Assembly: GCA_016708345.1 (NCBI GenBank)
Contig: JADJFX010000016.1
Coordinates: 88,124-152,123, forward strand
Direction of reading: 5' to 3'
Length of the DNA: 64,000 bases
Source of the DNA: Candidatus Rhodoferax bjergmarkensis
Lineage (GTDB): Bacteria > Pseudomonadota > Gammaproteobacteria > Burkholderiales > Burkholderiaceae_C
The notes under the pieces are model-generated. The model was not told the DNA's origin. It did not search any database and worked only from the letters and a program-made list of their open reading frames with translations. Each line of letters starts with the position of its first letter. Position 1 is the first letter of the stretch. Shown piece after piece: positions 9,326-18,448 of this stretch. Made by a program: the position numbers and the translations under genes.

Positions 9326-10390
9326 ATGGTCTTAAAAACTTCTTTTTTCAGCCCTGCGCTGGAGCGGCTGGTGCCTTATGTGGCGGGCGAGCAGCCCAAA
9401 ATCGAGCACTTGGTCAAGCTCAACACCAACGAAAACCCCTACCCACCTTCGCCCCGGGTTGTTGCGGCCATCACGGCGGCGGCGCAGCAGGGTTTGCAGC
9501 TTTATCCAGACCCCGAAGCGCTGGCGCTGCGCCAAACCATTGCGCGCTACCACGGCCTGGCCGCCAGTCAGGTGTTTGTCGGCAACGGATCCGATGAGGT
9601 GCTGGCGCACGCTTTTTTTGCCTTTTTCCAGCACGATGCCCCGCTCCTGATGCCCGACATCAGCTACAGCTTTTATCAGGTGTACTGCCATTTGTATGGC
9701 ATTGCCGTGCAGACTGTGCCCCTGACGCCCGCCATGCGCATCGACGTGTCGGCCTATGCGCGTCCCAAGACGCGGGGGCGAGGTGGCTGGCGTCGTCATC
9801 GCCAACCCCAACGCACCCACCGGCATTGGCATGGGGCTGGCGCAAATTGAGCAACTGCTGAAACTGTACCCCCAGAGGGTGGTGCTGGTAGACGAGGCTT
9901 ATGTGGACTTTGGTGGTGACAGTGCGATACCCTTGATTGACCAGTACCCCAACTTGCTGGTGGTTCACACGCTGTCCAAATCGCGCTCGCTGGCGGGTTT
10001 GCGCGTTGGGTTTGCCTGTGGCCAGGCACCTTTGATTGATGCGCTGGCGCGGGTCAAGAACAGCTTCAACTCCTATCCACTGGACCGCCTGGCCATTGCC
10101 GGGGCGCTCGCTGCATTGAAGACCACGCTTACTTTGAGCAGACCCGCCAGGCGGTGATGAGCGCGCGTGAAGGGCTGGCGCTGGCGCTGGAGGACTTGGG
10201 TTTTGAGGTGCTGCCCTCGCAGGCCAACTTTGTATTTGCCCTGCATCGCCAGCATGATGCCGCCATGCTGGCAGCGCGTTTGCGCGAACACGCGGTGCTG
10301 GTGCGGCACTTCAGGCAAGCGCGCATTGAGCAGTACCTGCGCATCAGCGTGGGCACGCCCGCGCAGTGCGACGCTTGCTGCAGGCCTTGA
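9326..10390 (+). CDS. hisC: Histidinol-phosphate aminotransferase family (three frameshifts)
   Basis: A PLP-dependent class I/II aminotransferase. HisC landmarks are in order: LVKLNTNENPYPPSP, FVGNGSDEVL, VVIANPNAPTG, VLVDEAYVDFG, the PLP-lysine motif HTLSKSRSLAGLRVGF, and a C-terminal LRISVGTP. The reading frame is broken three times: one extra G in 9774-9778, one missing G near 10118 (ALEDHAYFEQTRQAV would be restored), and one missing T at 10375-10376 just before the end. Correcting the last would carry the protein on to a TAG at 10414-10416, overlapping the 3' end of rsgA. It may serve histidine synthesis or, given the CbiB-like neighbour, act as CobD/CobC-type decarboxylase. Confidence 0.88.
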
Positions 10391-10392
10391 GT

Positions 10393-11316
10393 TCAATACT
10401 TGCGGGCCTGGCTTAGTTCGGCGTACAAATCGCTATAAATTTTGTAGCGGTTGGCGCTTATTTCATGTGCGCTAGCGTCTGAATTGACCGCTGCCATGAC
10501 GCCGCAGCCGGGTTCGTGCAGGTGGCTGCAGTTGTAGAACTTGCAGTGCGCCACGTGCGGTTTGAGGTCAGGCATGTAGGCCGCCAGCTGCGCCGGGTCG
10601 ATGTGGTTCAGGCCAAACTCCTGAAAGCCGGGTGAGTCAATCAGCGCGGTGGTCTTGTCGGTGTCCACCCAGTACCAGGTGGTGCTGGTGGTGGTGTGTT
10701 TGCCCGAATTGAGGGCTTGTGAAATCTCGCCGGTCTGCGCCAGCGCGCCGGGTGCCAGCAGGTTGATCAGGGTGCTTTTGCCCGCGCCGGACGGCCCCAG
10801 CACCAGCGTTGTCTTGCCGTGCAGCAGCTTGAGCAGCTCCACATGGTCAACCTCGCTTGACTGCTTGAGCGACAGCGGCAGCACACCATAGTGCATTTGC
10901 CGGTAAGGCCGCAGCCACTCCCAGGCGCGCGCGAAGGGCTCGACCAGATCGCTTTTGTTCAGCGCGATGATGGGTTTGATGTGCTCGGCCTCGGCCGCAA
11001 TCAGTGCGCGAGAGAGCTGGCTGCTGGAAAACTCGGGCTCGGCAGCAATCAGAATCAGAATCTGGTCCAGATTGGTGGCAAACGACTTGGTGCGAATCTC
11101 GTCCTGCCGGTAAAACACGTTGCGGCGCGGCTCAATCTTCTCAATCGTGCCTTCGTCGGTGGAGGCCTGCCACAGTACCCGGTCACCTACCAGCCCCTGG
11201 CTTTTTTTGCCGCGTGAGTGGCAGATCAGTCGCTGTCCCTGGGGCGTTTCCACCAAAAAATGGCGACCGTAGTTGGCCACAATCAGGCCGCGTTGCAGTG
11301 TGGACGTCGCCATCAA
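10393..11316 (-). CDS. rsgA: Small ribosomal subunit biogenesis GTPase RsgA
   Basis: A 307-residue circularly permuted GTPase that checks late 30S assembly. It has an N-terminal OB domain, then the permuted order of GTPase motifs: ALNKSDL (G4) comes before LVLGPSGAGKSTLINLL (G1) and IDSPGFQEFG (G3). The C-terminal zinc-binding region is HVAHCKFYNCSHLHEPGC. It is transcribed from the minus strand as the last gene of the M48-phhB-rsgA group, 22 bases after phhB. The reading frame is intact. Confidence 0.96.
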   Translation of the reverse strand: MMATSTLQRGLIVANYGRHFLVETPQGQRLICHSRGKKSQGLVGDRVLWQASTDEGTIEKIEPRRNVFYRQDEIRTKSFATNLDQILILIAAEPEFSSSQLSRALIAAEAEHIKPIIALNKSDLVEPFARAWEWLRPYRQMHYGVLPLSLKQSSEVDHVELLKLLHGKTTLVLGPSGAGKSTLINLLAPGALAQTGEISQALNSGKHTTTSTTWYWVDTDKTTALIDSPGFQEFGLNHIDPAQLAAYMPDLKPHVAHCKFYNCSHLHEPGCGVMAAVNSDASAHEISANRYKIYSDLYAELSQARKY

Positions 11317-11338
11317 AGGCTCGCCCGGTGCCGGGCCC

Positions 11339-11674
11339 TCATGTCAGCAAGGCGTCAACTCGTGCCGCGCAGTCAAAATCAGCCATTGAAATCCCTTGCA
11401 CGTCATGGGTGTGCCAGCGCACCACGCAGTGCTTGAAATGCACCGTCAGCTCGGGGTGGTGATTCTGCGCGTGGGCGATAAAGGCCAAGGCGTTGACAAA
11501 AGCGATGGTGGGGTAGAAATCGGCAAAGCTGTAAGTCTTTTCAATCGCCACTGTGGGGCCATCGCCCGTGAGTCTCCAGCCTTCCAGTTTGGCCAGATTT
11601 GCTACAACTTCTGTAGCTGTCAGCGCACGTTTTGCGTGCGGTAGAGGCTTGTTTTGCTTCAAGGAATTGGGCAT
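11339..11674 (-). CDS. phhB: Pterin-4a-carbinolamine dehydratase
   Basis: A 111-residue enzyme that dehydrates 4a-hydroxytetrahydrobiopterin to recycle the cofactor of aromatic amino-acid hydroxylases. The family motif AFIAHAQNHHPELTV provides the active-site histidines and is followed by VVRWHTHDVQGIS. No phenylalanine hydroxylase is in the window. The gene sits between M48 and rsgA with gaps of 16 and 22 bases, indicating an operon. Part of its 5' coding region (about 11590-11640) resembles the dispersed palindromic element. Confidence 0.92.
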   Translation of the reverse strand: MPNSLKQNKPLPHAKRALTATEVVANLAKLEGWRLTGDGPTVAIEKTYSFADFYPTIAFVNALAFIAHAQNHHPELTVHFKHCVVRWHTHDVQGISMADFDCAARVDALLT

Positions 11675-11690
11675 GGGGTGAGCTGTGGAC

Positions 11691-12968
11691 CTAGGCCGTC
11701 ATTCGGGCCAGCCGTTCAGACGCCGGCGGGTGGGAGTAGTAGAACTTCACGTACACCGGGTCGGGTGTCAGGGTGGAGGCGTTGTCTTCGTACAGCTTGA
11801 GCAGGGCACTGGCCAGGTCGGCTCCGCTGGTGTGGGCCACGGCATAGGCGTCGGCTTCAAACTCGTGTTTGCGCGAAAATTGGGCCATCACCGGGCCGAT
11901 GAACACGGTGAACACCGGCACGGCCAGCATGAACAGCAACAGGGCCAGCGCGTCGTTGGGCGCGTTCAGATTCGGCTGCACGCCCAGCCCGGTGTAAAAC
12001 CACGCTTGGGTGGCCAGCCAGCCCAGCAGCGCAAAGCCAGCCAGGCTCATGGCAAACATCGACACAATGCGCTTGAGCACATGTTTGTGCTTGAAGTGTC
12101 CCAATTCATGCGCCAGCACGGCATCGACCTCACCTGGCGTCAGCTTGGACAGCAGGGTGTCAAAAAACACCACCCGCTTGACCGCGCCAAAGCCGGTGAA
12201 GTAGGCATTGGCATGGGCGCTGCGTTTGCTGCCATCCATCACGAACAGCCCCTTGGCCGAGAAACCGCAGCGCTGCATCAGCGCCGTCACGCGGGTTTTG
12301 ACGGTTTCATCTTCCAGCGGCGAAAACTTGTTGAACAGTGGGGCGATAAAGGTCGGGTAAATCATCAAGAGCAGCAGATTAAAGCCCATCCAGACGCCCC
12401 AGGCCCACAGCCACCACCAGCGGCCGGTGGCACCCATCATCCACAAAATCAGCGCGGCAATCGGCAGGCCAATCAAGAGGCCGACCAGGCTGGACTTGAG
12501 CAAGTCTGCCAGCCACAGTTTGAGCGTCATTTTGTTGAAACCAAAGCGCTCCTCAATCACGAAGGTCTGGTAGAGCGTGAGCGGCAAATCAATCACGCCG
12601 CTGATCAGCACAAACGCCGTCAGCAGCGCAAGTTGTTGTGCCATGCCGCCGCCCAGCCAGGCCAGCAGGGTCTGGTTGACGATAGACAATCCGCCCAGCA
12701 GCGTCCAGCCCAGCAGCACGGCGGTGCCCAAAGCCAGCTCCAGCAAACCAAAGCGGGCTTTGCTCAGGGTGTAGTCGGCCGCCTTTTGATGGGCCGCCAG
12801 CGTGATGGTCTGGGCAAATGCGCCCGGTACTTGCGCGCGGTGCTGCGCCACATGGCGAATCTGGCGCGAGCTCAGCCACATTTTCAGCAGCAGACCGGCA
12901 GCCAGGGTCAGCGCAAAAGCAAAGGTCAACATCAGGGAGGAAGGTAAAGAAGTAATCGAGTCAGGCAT
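11691..12968 (-). CDS. M48 family zinc metallopeptidase (Ste24/CAAX protease-like)
   Basis: An integral membrane zinc peptidase of 425 residues with about six hydrophobic segments. The catalytic AVLAHELGHFKHKHVLKR (HExxH) is at roughly residue 275, and the third zinc-ligand region RKHEFEADAYAV is near residue 350. The N-terminal architecture and the C-terminal YSHPPASERLARM match the Ste24-like branch. The ATG at 12968 is preferred: the reading frame extends 65 codons upstream but that part runs antisense through the orn 5' end. It is first in the minus-strand operon and divergent from orn by 28 bases. Confidence 0.92.
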   Translation of the reverse strand: MPDSITSLPSSLMLTFAFALTLAAGLLLKMWLSSRQIRHVAQHRAQVPGAFAQTITLAAHQKAADYTLSKARFGLLELALGTAVLLGWTLLGGLSIVNQTLLAWLGGGMAQQLALLTAFVLISGVIDLPLTLYQTFVIEERFGFNKMTLKLWLADLLKSSLVGLLIGLPIAALILWMMGATGRWWWLWAWGVWMGFNLLLLMIYPTFIAPLFNKFSPLEDETVKTRVTALMQRCGFSAKGLFVMDGSKRSAHANAYFTGFGAVKRVVFFDTLLSKLTPGEVDAVLAHELGHFKHKHVLKRIVSMFAMSLAGFALLGWLATQAWFYTGLGVQPNLNAPNDALALLLFMLAVPVFTVFIGPVMAQFSRKHEFEADAYAVAHTSGADLASALLKLYEDNASTLTPDPVYVKFYYSHPPASERLARMTA

Positions 12969-12996
12969 GGCGCCCGAGTTTAGGCCATCAGCGACA

Positions 12997-13593
12997 ATGG
13001 CCGACATGGATTGCCCAAACACCCCCCCGCTAGACCCGGTACTCACCAAATCAGACCAAAACCTGGTCTGGCTCGATTGCGAAATGACCGGGCTGAACCC
13101 GGAAAACGAGCGGATCATTGAAATTGCCGTCATCGTGACCGGCCCCAAGCTCGAATGCCGCATTGAAGGCCCCGTGCTGGTGATTCACCAAAGCGACGAG
13201 CAACTCGGCAAAATGGACGCCTGGAACAAAGGCACCCATGGCAAGAGCGGGCTGATCGACAAGGTCAAGGCATCAAGCCTGACCGAGGCGCAGGCGCAGG
13301 ACCAATTGATTGCCTTTTTGAGTCAATACGTACCCAAAAGCAGCTCGCCCTTGTGCGGCAACAGCATCGGCCAGGACCGGCGTTTTCTGGTCAAGTACAT
13401 GCCCAAGCTGGAGGCTTTTTTCCACTACCGCAACCTGGATGTGAGCACGCTCAAGGAGTTGTCCAAACGCTGGCGGCCCGAGGTGTACAGCGCGTTCAAA
13501 AAGAAGCAGCGCCATACCGCGCTGGCCGATGTGCATGAGTCGATTGACGAGCTGGAACACTACCGAAAACACTTCCTGAATTTGGGGGCTTAA
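12997..13593 (+). CDS. orn: Oligoribonuclease
   Basis: A DEDDh-family 3'-5' exoribonuclease that degrades two- to five-nucleotide RNAs, including pGpG from c-di-GMP breakdown. Motifs: LVWLDCEMTGLNPENERIIE (DE), CGNSIGQDRRFL (second D), and HTALADVHESIDEL (H and last D). It is 198 residues from ATG 12997; ATG 13006 is an equally possible start. Its pGpG role fits a chromosome carrying several GGDEF/EAL genes, two of which are nearby (18.4 and 22.1 kb). Confidence 0.96.
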   Translation: MADMDCPNTPPLDPVLTKSDQNLVWLDCEMTGLNPENERIIEIAVIVTGPKLECRIEGPVLVIHQSDEQLGKMDAWNKGTHGKSGLIDKVKASSLTEAQAQDQLIAFLSQYVPKSSSPLCGNSIGQDRRFLVKYMPKLEAFFHYRNLDVSTLKELSKRWRPEVYSAFKKKQRHTALADVHESIDELEHYRKHFLNLGA

Positions 13594-13837
13594 CGTGAAA
13601 GTTAGGTAGAAACCCGAATCCATGCCATAATCTTGGGCTGCACTGCATTGAGTGGTGCATATTTGTACATCTCCCAACATTCACTGGGCTCAATGCAAGT
13701 TACGAACTTGCAAAAAAGGGCTCCCAGCGCTGATTGAACTCCTTGTGAGTCAGAGCCGGTTCCGTTTGATGGTTGATGTTTTTTAACCATTGACGGAGCA
13801 GTCGCACAACCTGCGGCGCTCGCGTGTGAGTAAATTC

Positions 13838-15742
13838 ATGACTGACGCTTTTCAAGCGACGGGCGAAGCATCGCTTGTCGAAAACTTTTCCATTAACACT
13901 GCCGTAAACGCTCCGGCGATGGCCCCTGATACTGAGCAGCCCGTGGCCGAAGCTCCCAATGGCTTTGTCGTCTTGGGCTTGGCCCCGCAGCTGGTTCAGG
14001 CGGTCAAAGACCTGGGCTTTACGCAGCCCACCACAGTGCAGCTCAAGGCTATTCCGATTGCCATGCAAGGCCATGGTGATGCCGATGAAACGGCGCGTTT
14101 TACCGATTTGATGGTGTCCAGCCAAACCGGCAGCGGCAAAACAGCCGCTTTCCTGTTGCCCGTGTTGCACACCTTGCTTGCGCAACAAGCGCAAGCCGAA
14201 GCCAAGGAGCGCGCTGACTTTGAGCGCGCTGTGGCCGAAGCTGCCGCCAAAGGCGAGGCACCCCCCAAGCGCCCCAAGCGCAAAGACCCCACCAATGCCC
14301 GCCATTTCTCACCCGCCATACCCGGCGCGCTGGTTGTGTGCCCCACCCGTGAATTGGCCCAGCAAGTCGCGCACGACGCGATTGATCTGGTGCAGCATTG
14401 CCGCGGCCTGCGCGTGGCCAACATTGTGGGCGGCATGCCTTACCAATTGCAAATTGCCAAGCTGCAAAACGCCAATCTGGTGGTGGCCACCCCCGGCCGC
14501 CTGCTGGACCTGCAGCGCTCCATGCAGATCAAGCTCGACCAGGTGCAATTTTTGGTGGTGGACGAAGCCGACCGCATGCTGGATCTGGGCTTTTCCGATG
14601 ATTTGGCTGAAATCAACCAGCTCACCATCGGGCGCAAGCAGACCATGATGTTCAGCGCCACCTTTGCCCCGCGCATCCAGCAGCTCGCTGCCCGTGTGAT
14701 GCGCGAGCCGCAAAAACTGCAGATCGATTCGCCACAAGAAAAACACGCCAACATCAGCCAGAAGCTGTTCTGGGCCGACAACGCCCAGCACAAACGCAAG
14801 TTGCTCGACCACTGGCTGCGCGATACCACCATCAACCAGGCCATTGTGTTCGCCAGTACCCAGATCGAGTGTGATGGCTTGGCCAACGACCTGCAACAAG
14901 AAGGCTTCTCGGCAGTTGCATTGCACGGTGCCTTGAGCCAGGGCTTGCGCAACCGCCGCCTGATGGCGCTGCGCCAGGGCCAGGTGCAGATTTTGGTGGC
15001 AACCGATGTGGCGGCCCGTGGTATTGATGTGCCCACCGTCACCCACGTGTTCAATTTTGGCTTGCCCATGAAGGCAGAAGACTACACCCACCGCATTGGC
15101 CGCACTGGCCGCGCCGGGCGTGATGGTATTGCTGTCACGTTTGCCGAGTTCCGTGACCGCCGCAAGATCATGGACATCGAGTTTCACAGCCACCATCTTT
15201 TCAAGGGTGAAACCATTGCCGGCATGGAGCCCAAGCAGCGCTTTCCGGATTCCCGTCCCAACACCAGCTTTGGCGGTGGCGGCCGTGACAGCCGTGGCGC
15301 GCACGACCATCACGCGCCGCGTGGTGGCAACTTTGGTGGCGGCGGTGGCCGCTCCGGCGGGTTTGGTGCCAATCGTGGTGGTTTTGCAGACAGAAATGCC
15401 AGTGGCCCCCGAATTGCGGGCGCAGGCAGCTATCAAAGTAATAGTGGTGGTGGTTTTGGCCAGCCCGAAGGCCGCAGCTACGAGCGCAAGGGTGGCTTCA
15501 ATGACCGTTTTGCCGGTGCTCGCCATGACGCTGGCTCACCCCGCTCAGACTTTGGAGCCCGTCACGAAAATGCTGCACCACGCGGTGATTTTGGCCCCCG
15601 CTTTGACGCTGGCGCGCCCCGTGGTGATTTTGGTGCCCGTAAACCGGCATTTGGCAAACCGATGGGTGTGAAGCCCGGCAATGGCGGCAAGGTGTTTGTA
15701 CCGCGCGATGCGCAGAAAAGACCGGCCAAACCCGCTCGTTGA
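13838..15742 (+). CDS. DEAD-box ATP-dependent RNA helicase with RG-rich tail
   Basis: A cytoplasmic RNA helicase of about 634 residues. Core motifs: SSQTGSGKTAAF (I), CPTRELAQQ (Ia), ATPGRLLDL (Ib), VDEADRMLDLGF (II), FSATF (III), ATDVAARGIDV (V) and HRIGRTGRAGR (VI). Between motifs I and Ia there is an unusual charged insert of about 40 residues rich in A, E and K. The C-terminal 170 residues are Gly/Arg-rich and contain a repeated unit of the form APRGDFGxRxDAG. Start 13838 ATG is chosen over TTG 13790. It is a paralogue of the rhlE gene at 26.8-28.5 kb. Confidence 0.93.
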   Translation: MTDAFQATGEASLVENFSINTAVNAPAMAPDTEQPVAEAPNGFVVLGLAPQLVQAVKDLGFTQPTTVQLKAIPIAMQGHGDADETARFTDLMVSSQTGSGKTAAFLLPVLHTLLAQQAQAEAKERADFERAVAEAAAKGEAPPKRPKRKDPTNARHFSPAIPGALVVCPTRELAQQVAHDAIDLVQHCRGLRVANIVGGMPYQLQIAKLQNANLVVATPGRLLDLQRSMQIKLDQVQFLVVDEADRMLDLGFSDDLAEINQLTIGRKQTMMFSATFAPRIQQLAARVMREPQKLQIDSPQEKHANISQKLFWADNAQHKRKLLDHWLRDTTINQAIVFASTQIECDGLANDLQQEGFSAVALHGALSQGLRNRRLMALRQGQVQILVATDVAARGIDVPTVTHVFNFGLPMKAEDYTHRIGRTGRAGRDGIAVTFAEFRDRRKIMDIEFHSHHLFKGETIAGMEPKQRFPDSRPNTSFGGGGRDSRGAHDHHAPRGGNFGGGGGRSGGFGANRGGFADRNASGPRIAGAGSYQSNSGGGFGQPEGRSYERKGGFNDRFAGARHDAGSPRSDFGARHENAAPRGDFGPRFDAGAPRGDFGARKPAFGKPMGVKPGNGGKVFVPRDAQKRPAKPAR

Positions 15743-15773
15743 TTGAACCTGGATTGAACTGATTTCCATCAAG

Positions 15774-15810
15774 AAACCCGCAGATCTTAAAAATCTGCGG
15801 GTTTTCTTTT
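15774..15810 (+). terminator. Rho-independent terminator after the helicase gene
   Basis: A perfect 12-bp stem, AAACCCGCAGAT (15774-15785) with ATCTGCGGGTTT (15793-15804), followed by CTTTT. The A-rich 5' side means it could also work for the convergent minus-strand gene. Confidence 0.85.
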
Positions 15811-15868
15811 GGTGCTCAAAGAAGCAGGTTGTGGCGTCGTATCGATCTGGAAACGCAATGACCTGGGA

Positions 15869-18088
15869 TTACTGGCCATCTGCGCACCATTGTTGCAAGG
15901 CAGCTTCCAGCGCCCGCACCGGCGCTTTGTCGCGGTAAAGAATAGCCCGCTGGGCGGCCATCTTTGCTTTCATTGCGTTGCGGTAAGCGGGGTTGCTGGC
16001 CAGCCTGATGGCGGCTTGTGCGTAAGCGCTGTCATCTTGCTGCACCAACTCATCAAGCGCCATGCGCCGCAAGATAGCGCTGCCAAAGCGCCCGCGCATG
16101 AATTTGCCTTCCACGGTGACGATCGGCAAGGCGCAATCCACAGCTTGCATGGCGGTGTTGAAGCCCGAAAAACCAATGGTGTCCAGAAAAACATCGGCTT
16201 GGCGCATGATGCTGTAAAACTGTGGGCGCGTGGCCCACGGTGCCACCACCAAATGGCGTGCCGGATCCAGTCCCGCCGAGCGGAAGGTGGCCGCCAGGCG
16301 CTGCTGCAACTTGTCGCTCAGCGCATCCAAACCCGGCACCGTGAAGAAGAGAAACTGCGCATTGGGCACCTGCCTTGCAATGTCAACCAGCACTGAATCG
16401 TGCTGCGGCGCGTATTTGTAGGGCGAGCCGGGGCAAACCAACAAGGGCGAGCCCGCCTTGACGCCCAAATCGGCCAGCTTGACCTCCACCACCGGCACGG
16501 CAGCTGGTTCGTAGTAGCAGCCTAAGTTTGGCAGGGACACCAGACGCTCCGAGTAACAGTCTTGCGCCATGGCATCTTCAAAACCTTCGGCTGACAAATA
16601 CAGGTCGATGGTGGGCAGGCCGGTGGTTTCGGGGTGGCCCCAAGTGGCGGCCTGGCGGTGCGCCAGCCGCATGGCGGCCAGTTGGGGCGTTAACGGGTCC
16701 ATGCCCAATTCGGGGTAAAGCAGCACATCCACCTCGCTGGCGATGATCAGCTGGGCCCATTCCAGGGTGGATTTTGCGCCACTGTGGTAGGCCGTGGCGC
16801 GCGCTTTGGCCAGGTCGGTTTGGGGGTCTTCGTCGGTGCTCAGGTGGAATACATGCAGTTCAAAACGCTCGGTGTCGATCTCCTGAAACCAGCCGCGCAC
16901 GATGGCGGTCCATACCGGATGGTCGGTCACATGGGCGGACGCCACACCGATGCGGATTTTGGACGCCCCAATGCGCCGCGGTAGCTGCGGGGCAAGGCCG
17001 TTTTCACGCGCCCACTGCGCCATCAACCTGGCGCACACCTGGCCGTAGGGCGCGATCAGCTCGCGGTTGTTTTGCGCGTGGTAGGCCAGGTAAAACGGCT
17101 GGCAGGAGCCCACCACTTCTAGCGGATCGGACACCGGGTTGTGGTCGAGCCACTGGTTGAAGGCAGTGATGTCGCTGGCAAAGTTGGCGCGGATGGCGGC
17201 CACATCGTCGTGCGCGTCCAGAATCATCGGAATGCGCATGGTCAAGCGTTTCAGACGCGTTTGGGCCAATGCCGGTTTGAGCGCGACACTGTGGTCAAAG
17301 GCCGCAACCGCAGCCTCGTGTTGCCCCAGCAGGTAGTGGGTGCCGCCTTTGTTGCTCCACGCTTCTGTATAGTCGCCCTGCAGCACTATGGCCTGGTCAA
17401 AGCTGGCCAGCGCTTCGTCCAGGCGAAACAGTTTTTGCAACATGCAGCCGCGCGCGTTGAAAAAATAGGCGCTGGGGCTCACGGCAATGGCCTCGTCAAA
17501 ACATTGCAGCGCCTGCGCATAGTGGCCCTGACCCTGCAAAATCATGGCACTGCCAGAGATGGCGTCCAGATGGCCCGGATTGAGCGCAAGGGCCGCGCGA
17601 TAGCTTTGCAACGCCTCCTCAAGATGCCCCAGATCGCGCAACACGTTGCCCCGGTTGGCAATGGCTTGAACGAACTGGGGGCTCAGCGCCAGCGCGCGGT
17701 CATAGCTGTCCAGCGCTGCCTGGTACTGGCCCAGACAATGCAAAGTCAGGCCAAGATTGCAATGCTGAAACGGGTCTGACGGTTTGAGCGCAATGGCTTG
17801 CTGGATCAGGCCAACAGCTTCTTCGTTGAGCCCCATCTGGTGCTTGACCAGGCCCAAGTAGTGCAGGCAATCGACTTGGTTCGGGGTGCTTCGCAACATG
17901 GCGCTGTAAAGCTCTGCGGCCTCGGCCAGTTGGCCCTGTTGGTGCAGGCGCAGGGCTTTTTGCAGCGGGTTGGCAGTGGGCAGCTTGAGCGGTGTTCCCG
18001 CCGGCCTTGCGGTGGCCGGGTCTATCTGGCGCTTGGGCATTTGAAAATAATAGCTAGGGAAAACAATTTGCTGCCCACTTTTTGACAT
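15869..18088 (-). CDS. TPR protein with SPINDLY-type (GT41) glycosyltransferase domain
   Basis: About 739 residues. The N-terminal half holds six to eight tetratricopeptide repeats (signatures such as DCLHYLGLVKHQMGLNEEAV and AIANRGNVLRDLGHLEEALQ). The C-terminal half matches the O-GlcNAc transferase SPINDLY-type domain: IRIGVASAHVTDHPVW, DVLLYPELGMDPLT, LLVCPGSPYKYAP and FLDTIGFSGFNTAMQAV. It would transfer a sugar to protein acceptors; substrate and sugar are unknown. Bacterial relatives often modify surface proteins. Starts at 18088 and 18040 are both plausible; 18088 has a GGGG-containing leader. No flagellar or adhesin gene is adjacent to indicate the target. Confidence 0.82.
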   Translation of the reverse strand: MSKSGQQIVFPSYYFQMPKRQIDPATARPAGTPLKLPTANPLQKALRLHQQGQLAEAAELYSAMLRSTPNQVDCLHYLGLVKHQMGLNEEAVGLIQQAIALKPSDPFQHCNLGLTLHCLGQYQAALDSYDRALALSPQFVQAIANRGNVLRDLGHLEEALQSYRAALALNPGHLDAISGSAMILQGQGHYAQALQCFDEAIAVSPSAYFFNARGCMLQKLFRLDEALASFDQAIVLQGDYTEAWSNKGGTHYLLGQHEAAVAAFDHSVALKPALAQTRLKRLTMRIPMILDAHDDVAAIRANFASDITAFNQWLDHNPVSDPLEVVGSCQPFYLAYHAQNNRELIAPYGQVCARLMAQWARENGLAPQLPRRIGASKIRIGVASAHVTDHPVWTAIVRGWFQEIDTERFELHVFHLSTDEDPQTDLAKARATAYHSGAKSTLEWAQLIIASEVDVLLYPELGMDPLTPQLAAMRLAHRQAATWGHPETTGLPTIDLYLSAEGFEDAMAQDCYSERLVSLPNLGCYYEPAAVPVVEVKLADLGVKAGSPLLVCPGSPYKYAPQHDSVLVDIARQVPNAQFLFFTVPGLDALSDKLQQRLAATFRSAGLDPARHLVVAPWATRPQFYSIMRQADVFLDTIGFSGFNTAMQAVDCALPIVTVEGKFMRGRFGSAILRRMALDELVQQDDSAYAQAAIRLASNPAYRNAMKAKMAAQRAILYRDKAPVRALEAALQQWCADGQ

Positions 18089-18240
18089 TTTTAACCCCAT
18101 TTCAATTGATTTTTGACGGTCTGTTGCAGGTCTGGGTATTCCCATGCCCACTTCGGTGGCTAATTCCATTTCCATATCAATCCGACATGTTGTTGCTTCG
18201 CCTTGTCCTCCAAGATCATCTGAAATGATCTGGGACAAGC

Positions 18241-18448
18241 TAGAGCACTGCCTGCGGCTTCGCGCCTAATGTCGCATCGATCTGGAAACGGAATAAGTGT
18301 TTGGGTGTGCCCGCGCATCCTTGCCGAAGTTGCTGCAAGTATCGCATTGTGCGTGGGTGCCGGGCACCTTGGGCAGCGCTGCTGAACAGGGCTGGCCCCA
18401 GAAAAAACCCATGGGAAAGGGCTTGGGACCAAGCCGCCTAACGGGGCT
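18241..18448. other. Intergenic region, no gene seen
   Basis: About 208 bases between two minus-strand genes. A short open frame (18160-18462) has no recognisable similarity. Confidence 0.4.

Noticed and set aside
11685..12947. 420-codon frame opposite the M48 peptidase
   Set aside because: Gln/His-rich shadow; the M48 catalytic motif is on the minus strand.
14309..15526. 405-codon antisense frame in the DEAD-box helicase
   Set aside because: Shadow of the helicase and its Gly-rich tail; low-complexity product.
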